From Clostridium pasteurianum BC1 (lineage in GTDB: Bacteria > Bacillota > Clostridia > Clostridiales > Clostridiaceae): a stretch of 64,000 bases of DNA. Each line of letters begins with the position of its first letter. Within the stretch, counting starts at the first letter, position 1. A model generated the notes under the pieces. That model did no database searches and was not told where the DNA came from. It was given only the letters and a program-made list of their open reading frames with translations. Positions 42,569 through 52,155 of the stretch are shown here, in pieces. The stretch covers positions 2,728,001-2,792,000 of the forward strand of contig NC_021182.1 of the NCBI RefSeq assembly GCF_000389635.1, written 5' to 3'. The translations under genes were made by a program, and so were the position numbers.

Positions 42569-43243
42569 TTAATATCCAATTGCTAAATAAATTGGTGCGA
42601 CTGTCAAAGTGTTAGATACAGACGCCCACCATGTAAACCCAGTTTTAGAATAACCCGTAGTTCCATAACTGTAAGCTGCCCCACCATTGTCAATGGCTAA
42701 AACATATTTACAACCATTGCTGAATGGCGTATCAAATGTAACATTCGCAGTTGCTTGTCCTGTTGGATTAGTGTTGAATGGACTTTTCCCAAACTTAAAA
42801 GTAAGTCCTCCAATTCTAAATTCATTAGGAGGACTTACTATTTGAATGGTATTATTATTTAGTACTGACACATTATTTCCTATAGTAATGTTTGCTAGTG
42901 GGAATAACATACTATCGCTAATTGTAGGTGCTACGGGAGATGATGAGGGTATGCCTTGTACTACTGTAAAATTCTCATCGGTTATACTTACACATAAAGT
43001 ATCTATCCTAGTATACCCACTGGTATTAGTTTGTATAGGCACTGTTACTGTTGCATCATTATAAAAGAAATATCCACTGCACATTAAACTTCCTGACGCT
43101 ACATTTACATTTAGACTGGCGGGTGAACATTCTACTACTTGTAATCCTTGATTTACACCATCTGAGAACAGGCTCATAAATTGGTTAATTAGGTCGGTCT
43201 GGTCATAGCTTCCGCCTGGTTTAAAGTTAACTTTAATTGTCAT
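42569..43243 (-). CDS. Tail-fibre protein with gp53-like C-terminal domain
   Basis: 224 aa. The N-terminal part (MTIKVNFKPGGSYDQTDLIN) is common in clostridial phage tail proteins encoded next to the hub. The end (VTFDTPFSNGCKYVLAIDNG, SKTGFTWWASV, YLAIGY) matches the gp53-like/H-type-lectin-like fibre tip. Probably a receptor-binding accessory between the tail hub and the large fibre. Confidence 0.7.
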   Translation of the reverse strand: MTIKVNFKPGGSYDQTDLINQFMSLFSDGVNQGLQVVECSPASLNVNVASGSLMCSGYFFYNDATVTVPIQTNTSGYTRIDTLCVSITDENFTVVQGIPSSSPVAPTISDSMLFPLANITIGNNVSVLNNNTIQIVSPPNEFRIGGLTFKFGKSPFNTNPTGQATANVTFDTPFSNGCKYVLAIDNGGAAYSYGTTGYSKTGFTWWASVSNTLTVAPIYLAIGY

Positions 43244-43266
43244 ATATTATTACCTCCCGTTTCGAT

Positions 43267-44304
43267 TTATTTACTATATAATTTTATTTGTGGTTTTGCA
43301 TTTCTAAAAATGCTACCACCAACTGTTATTTCTCTAAGTCCATTAGATTCATTATGTTTTATTTCTAAAATTCTTGATTTTTGCTCAAATTCCCAGTAAG
43401 GTCTCAAGTAAACATTTACAGTATCACCCACAAAAACATTATTGTATGGGCACAACGCACTATCTTTAATGCTAAGAGTAATATTATTAATTGGGTATGC
43501 CTCTCGTTGTAAAACTCCATTTACAACATTATTAAGTGTCGACTGGTCTGTTATATTATTAGGTGCAGAATATGCATCTTCTATAAGTCCATAAGTATCA
43601 ATGCTAGTTTGGTCTTGTGCCGTAGATGTTAATGTATTGGAATCTACAGTACATTCACTATAAATGCTATTACCAGAATTTAAGATACTTGTATGCAGTG
43701 TTGGTGCAACTAATATATTATCCGCACCTTGAGTGCCATACTGCAATGTATAATAAGATTTATCACTACCTTTATGTAAATAAAAGTTAAAATTTCTATT
43801 ATTGTCCACCTCTATATTATTATTAGTATCACCTATAATTTCATTTACCTTATCTAAAAGCATATCATTATTTGTAAAACTTCTTTGAGTATAGAGTGAT
43901 CCATTTTCGATATTTCCTATAGACACACCACTGAGACTTATCGTATTTGTATCAATTATCATTTGTTGCAACAAACTTCCATAACTCATATTTGGATAGG
44001 TTGTTGCTCGCATTCTATGTTTCCATAACAAACCTAAATAACCGTAACAACTAACATGTATCTTATTATCCTGAAATTCTCTATCCGTAATAATTCCACC
44101 CCATGTTATAGAGTTATTCTCGTCTATTATCTCAATATGGTTTTTAAAACGTAGATTTACCTCATTAGATTTAGAAGACGATAAAGGAATATCAAATTCA
44201 CTTGAACCTAAGCCATTAAGAGTCCATGTATAGGTTAAATTACTGTACTCCGATAGTTCGTCCAAAATTACATGGTCTTTATTAAAAATTCTTATTATTT
44301 TCAT
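43267..44304 (-). CDS. Tail hub protein (Gp37-like, endopeptidase-tail type)
   Basis: The 345-aa baseplate hub follows Dit. It starts MKIIRIFNKDHVILDELSEY, with SNLTYTWTLNGLGSSEFDIP and WGGIITDREF, and ends VGDTVNVYLRPYWEFEQKSR with LREITVGGSIFRN. This order is that of the siphovirus ReqiPepy6 Gp37-like family. No peptidase domain is visible. Confidence 0.8.
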   Translation of the reverse strand: MKIIRIFNKDHVILDELSEYSNLTYTWTLNGLGSSEFDIPLSSSKSNEVNLRFKNHIEIIDENNSITWGGIITDREFQDNKIHVSCYGYLGLLWKHRMRATTYPNMSYGSLLQQMIIDTNTISLSGVSIGNIENGSLYTQRSFTNNDMLLDKVNEIIGDTNNNIEVDNNRNFNFYLHKGSDKSYYTLQYGTQGADNILVAPTLHTSILNSGNSIYSECTVDSNTLTSTAQDQTSIDTYGLIEDAYSAPNNITDQSTLNNVVNGVLQREAYPINNITLSIKDSALCPYNNVFVGDTVNVYLRPYWEFEQKSRILEIKHNESNGLREITVGGSIFRNAKPQIKLYSK

Positions 44305-44317
44305 GAAATACCCCCTT

Positions 44318-45109
44318 TTATATAAATGATGATTGAAGTTCTACTGTACAGTGTCTCTTATCCTGCACCGAACTTCTTTGGAATGTAAAATTATTATCAC
44401 CTACAGCACACGAAATCCATAGACCTGTTTTCAGTTCCATATGTGGTACACCATTAAGGAATACCCCTCTGGACGTTGGACGATTATCTATTACTAATAC
44501 ATCATCTTCCAATAATTCTACGTCAATATAAATACTCTCATTTGTAGTAGTATTTGTAATTGTTAAGCTACTGCACGTTCCTGTAATTGTTATCAAGGGA
44601 AAACTAGTACAATTTCCGACATTGGTTACTATACCTTGTCCACCATTGATAGCACCAAACACAATTGGGAACACAAAAGGAAATGTCAGTGAATTCCCAG
44701 ATATGCTCCCAAGTTGAACACTAGATGGACTAAGCATATATAAATGAGGGTCTGGCATTGATAACTGGCAACTCACATAAGAATCTAAATCATCATGTGA
44801 CCAATTTACAATTTCAGCCATGAAGTACACTTCTCCAATACCTGCTAAGTTGACTACAAATTTTTTTAAACCTTGTCTTAATAAAACACTTCTTAATGTT
44901 AAAAAGTCCGTTATACTCTCACTTGTAACACTTCCCATTAATAGTGGAGTTTTAGGTTTCATATGAGTATGGTCATAGGACTGACCACTATCTCGTAGGT
45001 CTGTTCCTACTACATCATTATCTATGTCGAATAAATTATTTATAAAGAACTTATATTTATTATTAATTAAACTAAAACCATCTACTGTAATTTCACTGCA
45101 ATAAAGCAT
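44318..45109 (-). CDS. Distal tail protein (Dit)
   Basis: 263 aa. The N-terminal belt domain (GFSLINNKYKFFINNLFDID, MKPKTPLLMGSVTSESITDF) and the C-terminal galectin-like part (CSSLTITNTTTNESIYIDVE, VLVIDNRPTSRGVFLNG) are typical. Dit forms the hexameric ring joining tail tube and baseplate. It lies 13 nt after the tape measure gene, the standard position. Confidence 0.85.
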   Translation of the reverse strand: MLYCSEITVDGFSLINNKYKFFINNLFDIDNDVVGTDLRDSGQSYDHTHMKPKTPLLMGSVTSESITDFLTLRSVLLRQGLKKFVVNLAGIGEVYFMAEIVNWSHDDLDSYVSCQLSMPDPHLYMLSPSSVQLGSISGNSLTFPFVFPIVFGAINGGQGIVTNVGNCTSFPLITITGTCSSLTITNTTTNESIYIDVELLEDDVLVIDNRPTSRGVFLNGVPHMELKTGLWISCAVGDNNFTFQRSSVQDKRHCTVELQSSFI

Positions 45110-45122
45110 TTATACTCACCCC

Positions 45123-47390
45123 CTAAACTCCACTTGATAGAAATGTTAATTGTGCTAAGGTTTTATCCTGTCCACCTTTATCAGCTACATTCATATTTCC
45201 ATACATATTTATATTGACTGTTTTATTTTGTGCCTGGTTATTACCATTAGTCACCTGTGTTCCATTTAATCCATTAGTGTTTAATCCTACTTTCATATCT
45301 CCTGCAAGTCCTTTAATTGCATTTGTAACTTTAAATTTATTTTTATCAATTCCTTGAGCAAGTCCACCCATGAAATCTGGCATCCATTGCTCATAGTCGG
45401 TTAAACTGCCCTCATCTGGAACAGAAAAATGTAAGAAACTTTTAATTTTATCTGCTACACCACTAACAGCATTTACTACTCCACCTATTGCTCCAGTAAT
45501 TCCACTTGTTAATCCATTTATAAAGTCAGCACCCCACTGTAAAGCTTTACCAGGCAATGAAGTAATAAAACTTATAGCTGAATTAAATCCATTTTGGATA
45601 ACTCCACCTATAGTACCCATTACGGATGATATACCATTGCGTAATCCATTTATCATGTTTGAACCAAATTGTACAAATCTACTTGGTAAACTACTAAACC
45701 AACTTAAAACTGCATTGAAAGCATTTCTTATTCCATTTCCAGCACTTTCAACTCCACTAACTAAATTATGGAAAAATCCAATTACTGCATTTATAACTCC
45801 ACCGACAACGGATTTTATTGTATTCCATACACTATTTACCAAATCTCTAAAAGCTTGGTTTTTATTGTATAGAATTACTATGGCTGCTACTAATCCAGCT
45901 ATGGCTATAATGATAATACCGATAGGATTTAATGACATAGCTAAATTTAAAGCAGTTTGTGCTACGGTTGCTGCTCCCTCTGCTATAGTGGAAGCCACAA
46001 GTTGAGCCTTCTGTGCTATTCATGCAATAGCTTGTTTACCTAATTCCAGTGTCATCTTACCTAAACTAACCGCTCCATCTACTGCTGCTTTTCCAAAATC
46101 GATTATTGCACTTCCAGCACTTTTTGCAAGTCCACCAATTTTGGTTAATCCATTTCCCAATGTATCAAGGACACTAGAACCAAAATTGCTTATTCTAGTG
46201 CTTACGGACAAAACTCCATCGCCCATATACATAAATGCTATTCTGGCTGTATCTATTCCACTTTTTACATTATTGATAGTAGTTGTTACTGTAGTTATAG
46301 CATTTTTAACATTAGTTATAGTGGCAACTATACCTTCTATTGTTTTCCATGTACCAAAAGCTATACCTATAGCAATTACTATATCTTTTGTAGTTTGCCC
46401 ATGCTGTGCAAACCAATCTAACGCACTTTTGACAGCTGTTAATCCACCTTTAGCAAGTCCTAAAAGCTGATTACCTAAATCACTTCCCGAATTACCCATT
46501 TTAGGAAATAGATCACTTGCTATTTGTATAACATCTTGAATAATAGATTTAGCTATAGGTGTTAAAGTTGTTATTGCTTGTCCTATAAAATTAACAACTT
46601 TACCTATAATGTTCTGTATCTGTGGCATGTGATTATTAATTTGTGTAATAAACTCTGTCAAAGGAGGTAATAATTTACTTACTATTCCAACACCCACACC
46701 AATTAATTGATTTTGGATAATAGTTAACTGACCTGCAAAAGTCTTTCCTGCTGCAACCGCACTTCCTCCAAACTCTGTACTTAATTCTTTTAATATTATT
46801 GCTTGTGCTCCTGCAACATTTCCAGTCTTCATCATAGCTGCAATCTGGTCTTTTTGTTGTGCTGTAAATGTTACACCAACTTTTTGCAATGCTGTGATAC
46901 CTTTTACCGGATCATTTAATGCTTTACCTAGCTGAATAGCTGAACTTTTAGTATCTTGTCCTAATGCCTGTGACATATCGTTTACAGCAGTTAAAGCCTG
47001 TGGAAACGTCTTTTGTCCTATATTAGTAAATGTCAAAAGTAGGTTTTCTGTTGCTATATTAGTGCCTTTGCTAAATGTAGTAACTTTGCTTTGTGCATCT
47101 GCAAGCTTAACCAAGGCATCTTGTGTCATACCTGCTTTTCCACCTGTCGATTGAAGAACTGCTCCCATTTGAGCCATAGTTTGTTGACCTGCTTCTGCCT
47201 TTGCAAACAAATCCTTAAATCCCATTGTTACGCCTAATATAGCACCAAGTTTTAAAGCCGCACCTGCAATAGAACCAAAAGATGCACTAAATATTCCACT
47301 TAATCCTTTTGCCTTCTCTCCAGCTTTATCTATTCCAGAACTCATAGAATCTTTTAAAAGCAGTTCTCCAAATACACTAAATAGTTTCAC
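45123..47390 (-). pseudogene. Tape measure protein gene interrupted by an in-frame TGA
   Basis: A single 756-codon frame with one TGA at 46020-46022 (GKQAIA, stop, IAQKAQLVASTIAEG). The first part (456 codons) has the TMP core GKALNDPVKGITALQKVGVT and KTFAGQLTIIQNQLIGVGVG. The second has the repeated hydrophobic PIGIIIIAIAGLVAAIVILY, FVQFGSNMINGLRNGI and FSVPDEGSLTDYEQWMPDF. Trp (TGG) would fit the stop position. Unless read through, the tail cannot be built to normal length. Confidence 0.85.
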
Positions 47391-47781
47391 TTACATAACC
47401 TCCTTCCTCAATTTCTTTTTTAATTTTATCTGCTTCTTCCATAGCTTTTACTGCCATTTTATGTATTTCTTCTTTGCTCAATTTCTTTTTATTTACACCT
47501 TTAAAAGCTTTATCTTTATAATCTTCAAAAGCTATGAAGTTTTTCTCATCCATAAAGATATGTTCCATATTCCACTGTGCAAATAACATATCTTCCGCCA
47601 TTTTTATTTTTGCTTTTCCGATAAGTTCAACACCTTGTACAAAACTTAAATCCATGACATAAGTGATATCGTTGTATCGATTTAATAACATATCCATGCA
47701 GTCAACTTCATCAAAATCATATAGTTGGAGATTAACCCCAAGATTAATTAGTGTAGTGACTTGACTGCAACACCGAAAAAA
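47377..47781 (-). CDS. Tail assembly chaperone, frameshift extension (gpT-like)
   Basis: The frame is open from the slip site at 47775-47781 to 47377 and overlaps the TMP start. Read by -1 shift from the upstream gene it continues FFRCCSQVTTLINLGVNLQL, then RYNDITYVMDLSFVQGVELI and ends EEGGYVSETI. The ATG at 47697 is probably not used. This matches lambda gpG/gpGT logic, in which a small share of ribosomes make the longer chaperone that loads the tape measure. Confidence 0.75.
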   Translation of the reverse strand, partial: FFRCCSQVTTLINLGVNLQLYDFDEVDCMDMLLNRYNDITYVMDLSFVQGVELIGKAKIKMAEDMLFAQWNMEHIFMDEKNFIAFEDYKDKAFKGVNKKKLSKEEIHKMAVKAMEEADKIKKEIEEGGYVSETI

Positions 47782-48092
47782 TCGTCAAATTGGTCATCAT
47801 TGAATATTTCTTTTAACATATCAATTGTTTCTATTAATTTTTGTTCTGCTATCTCCTTTTCGGTTTTACCACTTAAATTTGATAGTAATTTATATATCTC
47901 TTTCTCTGCACTTCCAATATTTTCAATGAAGAGCATCATTAAATCTATATTTAAAGAATCTTTTACTTTAAGTTTTTCTTCATCACTAAGACCTGATAAA
48001 TCCTTTGCTATAGCCTTTATATCATTTTTAATATTCATTTTTTTAACTATTCTGGTTAATGGGAATAAATCTTGTGTTAATAAACTTCTCAT
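47748..48092 (-). CDS. Tail assembly chaperone, short form (gpG-like)
   Basis: 114 aa, very helical and acidic (AIAKDLSGLSDEEKLKVKDS), ending DDQFDDFFGVAVKSLH. Located between the tail tube and the tape measure, where siphophages encode gpG. RBS AGAGGTAATAATAT. Only its position, size and the slippery site near its end identify it. Confidence 0.75.
   Translation of the reverse strand: MRSLLTQDLFPLTRIVKKMNIKNDIKAIAKDLSGLSDEEKLKVKDSLNIDLMMLFIENIGSAEKEIYKLLSNLSGKTEKEIAEQKLIETIDMLKEIFNDDQFDDFFGVAVKSLH
47775..47781 (-). promoter_or_regulatory. Slippery sequence for -1 frameshift in the tail chaperone genes
   Basis: On the minus strand T TTT TTC, with codons TTT and TTC exactly in the reading frame of the gene starting at 48092. 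A -1 slip leads to an open frame of 130 codons. The heptamer is of the X XXY YYZ type. Confidence 0.7.
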
Positions 48093-48127
48093 ATATTATT
48101 ACCTCTTTCTATTTTTTATTTTTGAAT

Positions 48128-48154
48128 TAAAAAAGCACCCTTTTATAGAGTGCT
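48128..48154 (-). terminator. Terminator after the tail tube gene
   Basis: AGCACTCT/AGGGTGCT (one wobble), then T6 on the minus strand. The same hairpin type is the target of the IS4-family insertion at 16.6/18.1 kb. Confidence 0.8.
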
Positions 48155-48159
48155 AATTA

Positions 48160-48717
48160 TTATACTATCTTTGGATATCTAATTTCATATGGCAATACGT
48201 CAGGAGTTGCTGGATCGATGTATCCAGTAAAAGTTGCTTGAACCACATTGTCTGTATCGTCCTTCAGTACATATTTCAAACCGTCACTTGACATTGCATT
48301 TTTTACTATAATTATGCAAGGTTTCAATGACCCACTTATCTTACCAACGAGAGCTATATTTATCAAATAATCACTATTACTTATACTTGTTCTTCCAGTA
48401 ATTATGTCATAGTCTGGATCAGTTGTATCAACATCACCTCTTATTAATGTTGCTATAGTTGAACTAGACATTTCTAATATATTTGTCGCCAAGGTTACAT
48501 CTGTATTAGTAACAAATTCTAGACCTTTTGCACTTCCTTTGACCCCATCCACTTTGCACTGACGTGTTGTCGCTTTTACCGTAAATGTCGAGCCAGAAGA
48601 AGTTGCTCCTAATTTTCTTTCTGTTGGATCTCCATAATTAATATATAAACATCCTGCATCGATTGCCAGATTTTTTACTGTATTACTTGTAAACGAATTT
48701 GTATCTGTACTATTCAT
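48160..48717 (-). CDS. Major tail (tube) protein
   Basis: 185 aa, beta-rich: SNTVKNLAIDAGCLYINYGD, KVDGVKGSAKGLEFVTNTDV, and TFTGYIDPATPDVLPYEIRY near the end. This is the clostridial siphovirus tube-protein pattern. Followed by a terminator and the chaperone genes, and preceded by connector genes. Confidence 0.8.
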   Translation of the reverse strand: MNSTDTNSFTSNTVKNLAIDAGCLYINYGDPTERKLGATSSGSTFTVKATTRQCKVDGVKGSAKGLEFVTNTDVTLATNILEMSSSTIATLIRGDVDTTDPDYDIITGRTSISNSDYLINIALVGKISGSLKPCIIIVKNAMSSDGLKYVLKDDTDNVVQATFTGYIDPATPDVLPYEIRYPKIV

Positions 48718-48745
48718 TTATGTATTACCTACCTTTCATTTTTTA

Positions 48746-49135
48746 TTAATTTATTTCATATGTTTTAACTAAGAAACGTAATTGCCTACGTTTCAAATTT
48801 ATATCTGGATCATTTAAATTAAGACGACATGGATTATACCTACTTATTTGTATAAACATATCATCTTTCATTATTGTTGTTTTATTAAGTTTTTGATAAA
48901 TCTGGTCTGTCAAAGTTTCAACTTCTTCAATTCCATGTTGATTACTCCATACATCTATGTAAACTAGATTATTATTGCTATATTCATTGTTTGGAATGGC
49001 ACTGTACATTAAAACCGTACAATATGGATATACTTTTGAACCTTCAGCTGATTGCTTGTCCTGTGGGTACTCATCACTATAGCAAGTTACAATGGGTTGA
49101 ATCTGTTCAATTAAGTAATCATACATATTGAGCAT
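48746..49135 (-). CDS. Tail terminator / minor capsid protein
   Basis: 129 aa: YDYLIEQIQPIVTCYSDEYP, VYIDVWSNQHGIEEVETLTD, and FLVKTYEIN end. A DUF3168-like tail terminator that caps the tube. Position after the HK97-gp10-like gene supports this. Confidence 0.7.
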   Translation of the reverse strand: MLNMYDYLIEQIQPIVTCYSDEYPQDKQSAEGSKVYPYCTVLMYSAIPNNEYSNNNLVYIDVWSNQHGIEEVETLTDQIYQKLNKTTIMKDDMFIQISRYNPCRLNLNDPDINLKRRQLRFLVKTYEIN

Positions 49136-49138
49136 AAA

Positions 49139-49471
49139 TTAGCCACCCATTTTGGATGATATAATTTTACTTGCTACATCTACTATTTTTCCAGTGCTAC
49201 CATTTACTGTATTTTCTAATATATGTTGTGCTTTCTGTTTAGAACTTCCTAACTCAACATCTATTGAATAATTTACCTCTGTTGTCCCAATATCGACACC
49301 TGAATTATCATCGTGAACTTGAAAAGTTTCATGAGCCTTCATATTTCCACTAATCACTGGTGTTCTTGCCTGATATGCTGCTTGAAGTAACACTCCCCAT
49401 TCAGTACAAATTTCCTTTTTACTTCCATTTATAGCTTGTTTAACTGCTTCTCCATACCAATTCAGTCCCAT
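49139..49471 (-). CDS. HK97 gp10-like head-tail protein
   Basis: 110 aa, with TPVISGNMKAHETFQVHDDN and YSIDVELGSSKQKAQHILEN, as in tail-completion proteins of the HK97 gp10 family. RBS AGAAAGGATGGTGATAT. In the connector group. Confidence 0.7.
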   Translation of the reverse strand: MGLNWYGEAVKQAINGSKKEICTEWGVLLQAAYQARTPVISGNMKAHETFQVHDDNSGVDIGTTEVNYSIDVELGSSKQKAQHILENTVNGSTGKIVDVASKIISSKMGG

Positions 49472-49489
49472 ATTATATCACCATCCTTT

Positions 49490-49807
49490 CTATTTAATTC
49501 TAAATACAAATATCTGTGTATATGTATCCCAAGGAATAAATTTTCTTATCTCATATTCTTGCGTATCATCACTATTTTTTAAAATTGTACCTATTTTAAT
49601 ATCAGTATCTATTCCAAAATGGTTATAAAAAAGTACATTATTTACTTCTATAGTTTCACCATATGATTTTAGCAATTGTGCTGTAGAATATGGTTGTAAA
49701 TCCCCACTTATATTTTTTATAAAAGTTGGAGTAGTAACATAATCTCCATGACTATTTACACTACCACCTGTTTTATTCCAAAGTGCGTATGTACAATTAG
49801 TAACCAT
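49490..49807 (-). CDS. Head-tail adaptor (minor capsid, stopper type)
   Basis: 105 aa from MVTNCTYALWNKTGGSVNSH: a beta-barrel pattern with IKNISGDLQPYSTAQLLKSY, FYNHFGIDTDIKIGT, EIRKFIPWDTYTQIFVF. It overlaps the end of the upstream gene by 11 nt. The start is set by GGTGGTTATT; a longer frame exists but overlaps more. Probably the head-closure (stopper) protein. Confidence 0.65.
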   Translation of the reverse strand: MVTNCTYALWNKTGGSVNSHGDYVTTPTFIKNISGDLQPYSTAQLLKSYGETIEVNNVLFYNHFGIDTDIKIGTILKNSDDTQEYEIRKFIPWDTYTQIFVFRIK

Positions 49808-50186
49808 AATAACCACCATCCGTTGGTCTAGCACTCTGCATACGTACAAATGGTACTGGTAATAGTGATTTTGTCGCATCACTTAATGAGTTATCATAAG
49901 TTTGGCTTCTCGGACCCTCTGAACCCTGTTTAATACCCTCATTACCACGTTTTCTAAAATTTTCTATTGTATCTTCTATAACTGCATCAGGATAAGTTAG
50001 CTCTACATCAATTGGGTCTACTGTAGTCGTATTACCCCAACAATCTGTATAAGTTTGCTGTGTAGTATAAATATTTAAATATGTAGTTATTTTTGTTACT
50101 GCCCTACGAATATAAATGTTTAAAACACCATCCATTGATGTATCACCAATGCCTAATAAAGTTTTTGTATCATCTAAAACTGCCAT
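49797..50186 (-). CDS. Head-tail connector protein (gp6-like)
   Basis: 129 aa: DTKTLLGIGDTSMDGVLNIY, YIRRAVTKITTYLN, AVIEDTIENFRKRGNEGIKQ, GPRSQTYDN. This is the helical gp6/gp15 adaptor pattern sitting under the portal. It precedes the stopper gene. Confidence 0.75.
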   Translation of the reverse strand: MAVLDDTKTLLGIGDTSMDGVLNIYIRRAVTKITTYLNIYTTQQTYTDCWGNTTTVDPIDVELTYPDAVIEDTIENFRKRGNEGIKQGSEGPRSQTYDNSLSDATKSLLPVPFVRMQSARPTDGGYYGY

Positions 50187-50202
50187 AGTTTACCCCCTTA
50201 AT

Positions 50203-50235
50203 TTAAAAAAGGGTAGACTATTTAGTCTTACCCTT
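50203..50235 (-). terminator. Hairpin after the 54-aa gene
   Basis: GGGTAAGACT/AGTCTACCC with one bulge, then T6 on the minus strand. The stop codon of the small gene is in the stem. Confidence 0.7.
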
Positions 50236-50382
50236 AGTTACTTTTTCTTCAATTTTTTTAACTTCCTGTTCAACTTCTTCTACTTTGTCCTTAACTAATT
50301 TGAACCCTTCGTCAATAAGTCTTGATTTTTTAATCTCACTATCAACAATTCTTACCACATTTAACTTCTGTAATGTAAACAT
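50218..50382 (-). CDS. Small coiled-coil phage protein, 54 aa
   Basis: MFTLQKLNVVRIVDSEIKKS, then a heptad coil KDKVEEVEQEVKKIEEKV. Between capsid and connector genes. Similar short proteins occur there in clostridial phages. Function unknown. Confidence 0.6.
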   Translation of the reverse strand: MFTLQKLNVVRIVDSEIKKSRLIDEGFKLVKDKVEEVEQEVKKIEEKVTKGKTK

Positions 50383-50401
50383 ACCAATCATCCCCTAAAG
50401 A

Positions 50402-51334
50402 TTAAGATAATGCTTCTTCAATATTGGCAAACATAGCAGGAAGTTTGTTATCTTCTATAAATAAATCATGGTATTTTCTGTAATCTAACTGCCATGCGTT
50501 TAAGTTTTGTACTACAGAAGGGTCAAATATACGAATTGTATCAGTTTTTTGAATTGCTATAGGTGCGTCTACAGGCATTATTAACCAATTTATGTGCTTG
50601 GCTGTTCCAGCAGGTACGAATCCCCCCTGTGTCTGCCCAACAGTAATTCCATCATTGTATGTATAAGCAGTCATCAATCTAGCAGAAGGTACTTCTAAGA
50701 TTGGGCATTCATCCACAAATTTACAAGGTGTTACATAGTCATTGTTACCTTGGAAATCTCCAACTTGAAGTTGTCTAACTATTTCAGAAGATAATTCTAA
50801 TGTATTTAAAGTCTTTGTACTCATTACAACTACTAATGGAGTATCAATACCTATTACATCTTGAATATTATTTATATCAGTTTTTAAAGTAGTTAGTATA
50901 TCTGCTTTTGATGGAGTATAACCACCACTTGCTCTACTACCTGCTATTAAAGTTGTTGCTATTTTGCTGTAACGGTATGCATCAATTTCTGGAATAACTG
51001 ATACTCTTTGAAAAGTAGCCATTGCATTAGATGCAGTTGCTACGAAATTAGATTCTGTAACATCGTGACTATCTAAATAAAATTTTCTTGCTCTATCTTG
51101 TCCCATTGTAAACGTTTCATATGAAGTTGTGATTCCACCACTAGCATATCCATTACTTTTGTCATAGTTACCTAATCCATCTGTAGTCATTTTGGGTACT
51201 TTTACTGTAGCGTTTCCTGTGAAAATTAAGTTATTTGCGTTTTGCTCCATCCATCCTGAAGTTGATTTTGCTACTATTTGATTATCCAATTCCTGTTGAA
51301 ACATTGTTGCCAATGCTATTGTATTTAAAGCCAT
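50402..51334 (-). CDS. Major capsid protein
   Basis: 310 aa, an HK97-fold-type shell protein: MALNTIALATMFQQELDNQI, VKVPKMTTDGLGNYDKSNGY, VSVIPEIDAYRYSKIAT, IGIDTPLVVVMSTKTLN, DAPIAIQKTDTIRIFDPSVV. This order is common in Firmicute phage capsid proteins without a fused protease. It follows the scaffold gene. Confidence 0.85.
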   Translation of the reverse strand: MALNTIALATMFQQELDNQIVAKSTSGWMEQNANNLIFTGNATVKVPKMTTDGLGNYDKSNGYASGGITTSYETFTMGQDRARKFYLDSHDVTESNFVATASNAMATFQRVSVIPEIDAYRYSKIATTLIAGSRASGGYTPSKADILTTLKTDINNIQDVIGIDTPLVVVMSTKTLNTLELSSEIVRQLQVGDFQGNNDYVTPCKFVDECPILEVPSARLMTAYTYNDGITVGQTQGGFVPAGTAKHINWLIMPVDAPIAIQKTDTIRIFDPSVVQNLNAWQLDYRKYHDLFIEDNKLPAMFANIEEALS

Positions 51335-51415
51335 TAAAAATTACCTCTTTCTTATATTTATTTTTATTTTTTAATTCTTGTTTTTTAAAGACTGCAATAA
51401 CAAAAAGTCTGTTTA

Positions 51416-52009
51416 TTATTTTTTAAATGTTCCCATTGCTTTTTTAATTTGTTCTCTTAGTTTTTCATCTTCACTAAGATTGCCAGAATTTTTATTTTCT
51501 GGTGGTGTATAAGAATTACCCTTTGCAAATTCAGTTCTAATTACTTCATCATGTGCTTGAAATATTTCTGCAAACTTTTCTATATTTGCATTTGTAGAAT
51601 CTTCATCTTGTCCAACTAAATAACTAACTAAATCAGTAGGTATTTTTTTATCTGTAGCCATTTTTAAAGCTTGATTAGTTAATTCCTTATGTAAAGTATC
51701 TTTTTGCATTTTATCTATTTGCTGTTGAAGCTTTTTTAGTTCTAAATCTTTTGGGTCTGCCTTTGGATATAATTGATTAACCTTTTCATCAACTAATTTT
51801 TCTAAATTATTGGTTTTCCAAGTATCAAGTGCCTTTGAGAAATGTGAATCTTTAGCACTATCCATATAGGATTTAAAATTAGGGTCTGTATTAACTTTTT
51901 CCTTAAATACGTCTAGTGAACTATACCCACCTAAGAAATTTTTAACCTCATCATTATCTTTATTTGTTTCAAAATAACTTTTTACCTCATCGAAATTTTC
52001 TATTGCCAT
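51416..52009 (-). CDS. Scaffold protein (DUF4355 type)
   Basis: 197 aa, acidic and helical. The long coil (PKADPKDLELKKLQQQIDKM) and PTDLVSYLVGQDEDSTNANI followed by a disordered Gly/Asn-rich tail are typical of DUF4355 capsid scaffolds. Next to the major capsid gene. RBS GAAAGGAGTAAATACAA. Confidence 0.8.
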   Translation of the reverse strand: MAIENFDEVKSYFETNKDNDEVKNFLGGYSSLDVFKEKVNTDPNFKSYMDSAKDSHFSKALDTWKTNNLEKLVDEKVNQLYPKADPKDLELKKLQQQIDKMQKDTLHKELTNQALKMATDKKIPTDLVSYLVGQDEDSTNANIEKFAEIFQAHDEVIRTEFAKGNSYTPPENKNSGNLSEDEKLREQIKKAMGTFKK

Positions 52010-52130
52010 TTGTATTTACTCCTTTCGCCCTTCTAACCCTAAGACTAGAAACGCAATTAAATTTTTTTAGTATTCTTTTACATCTGCTCTACTTAAAAGA
52101 TGCCATTGTTACATATTTTTTTGCATTAAA

Positions 52131-52155
52131 AAAACACTACTAATCAGGAGTGTTA
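52131..52155 (-). terminator. Hairpin after the head morphogenesis gene
   Basis: AACACT/AGTGTT then T7 on the minus strand, overlapping the stop codon. Confidence 0.6.

Noticed and set aside
45123-47390. Alternative genetic code (TGA as Trp) in the prophage
   Set aside because: Trp in the same and neighbouring genes is encoded by TGG, and other genes end with TGA; a single nonsense codon is simpler.
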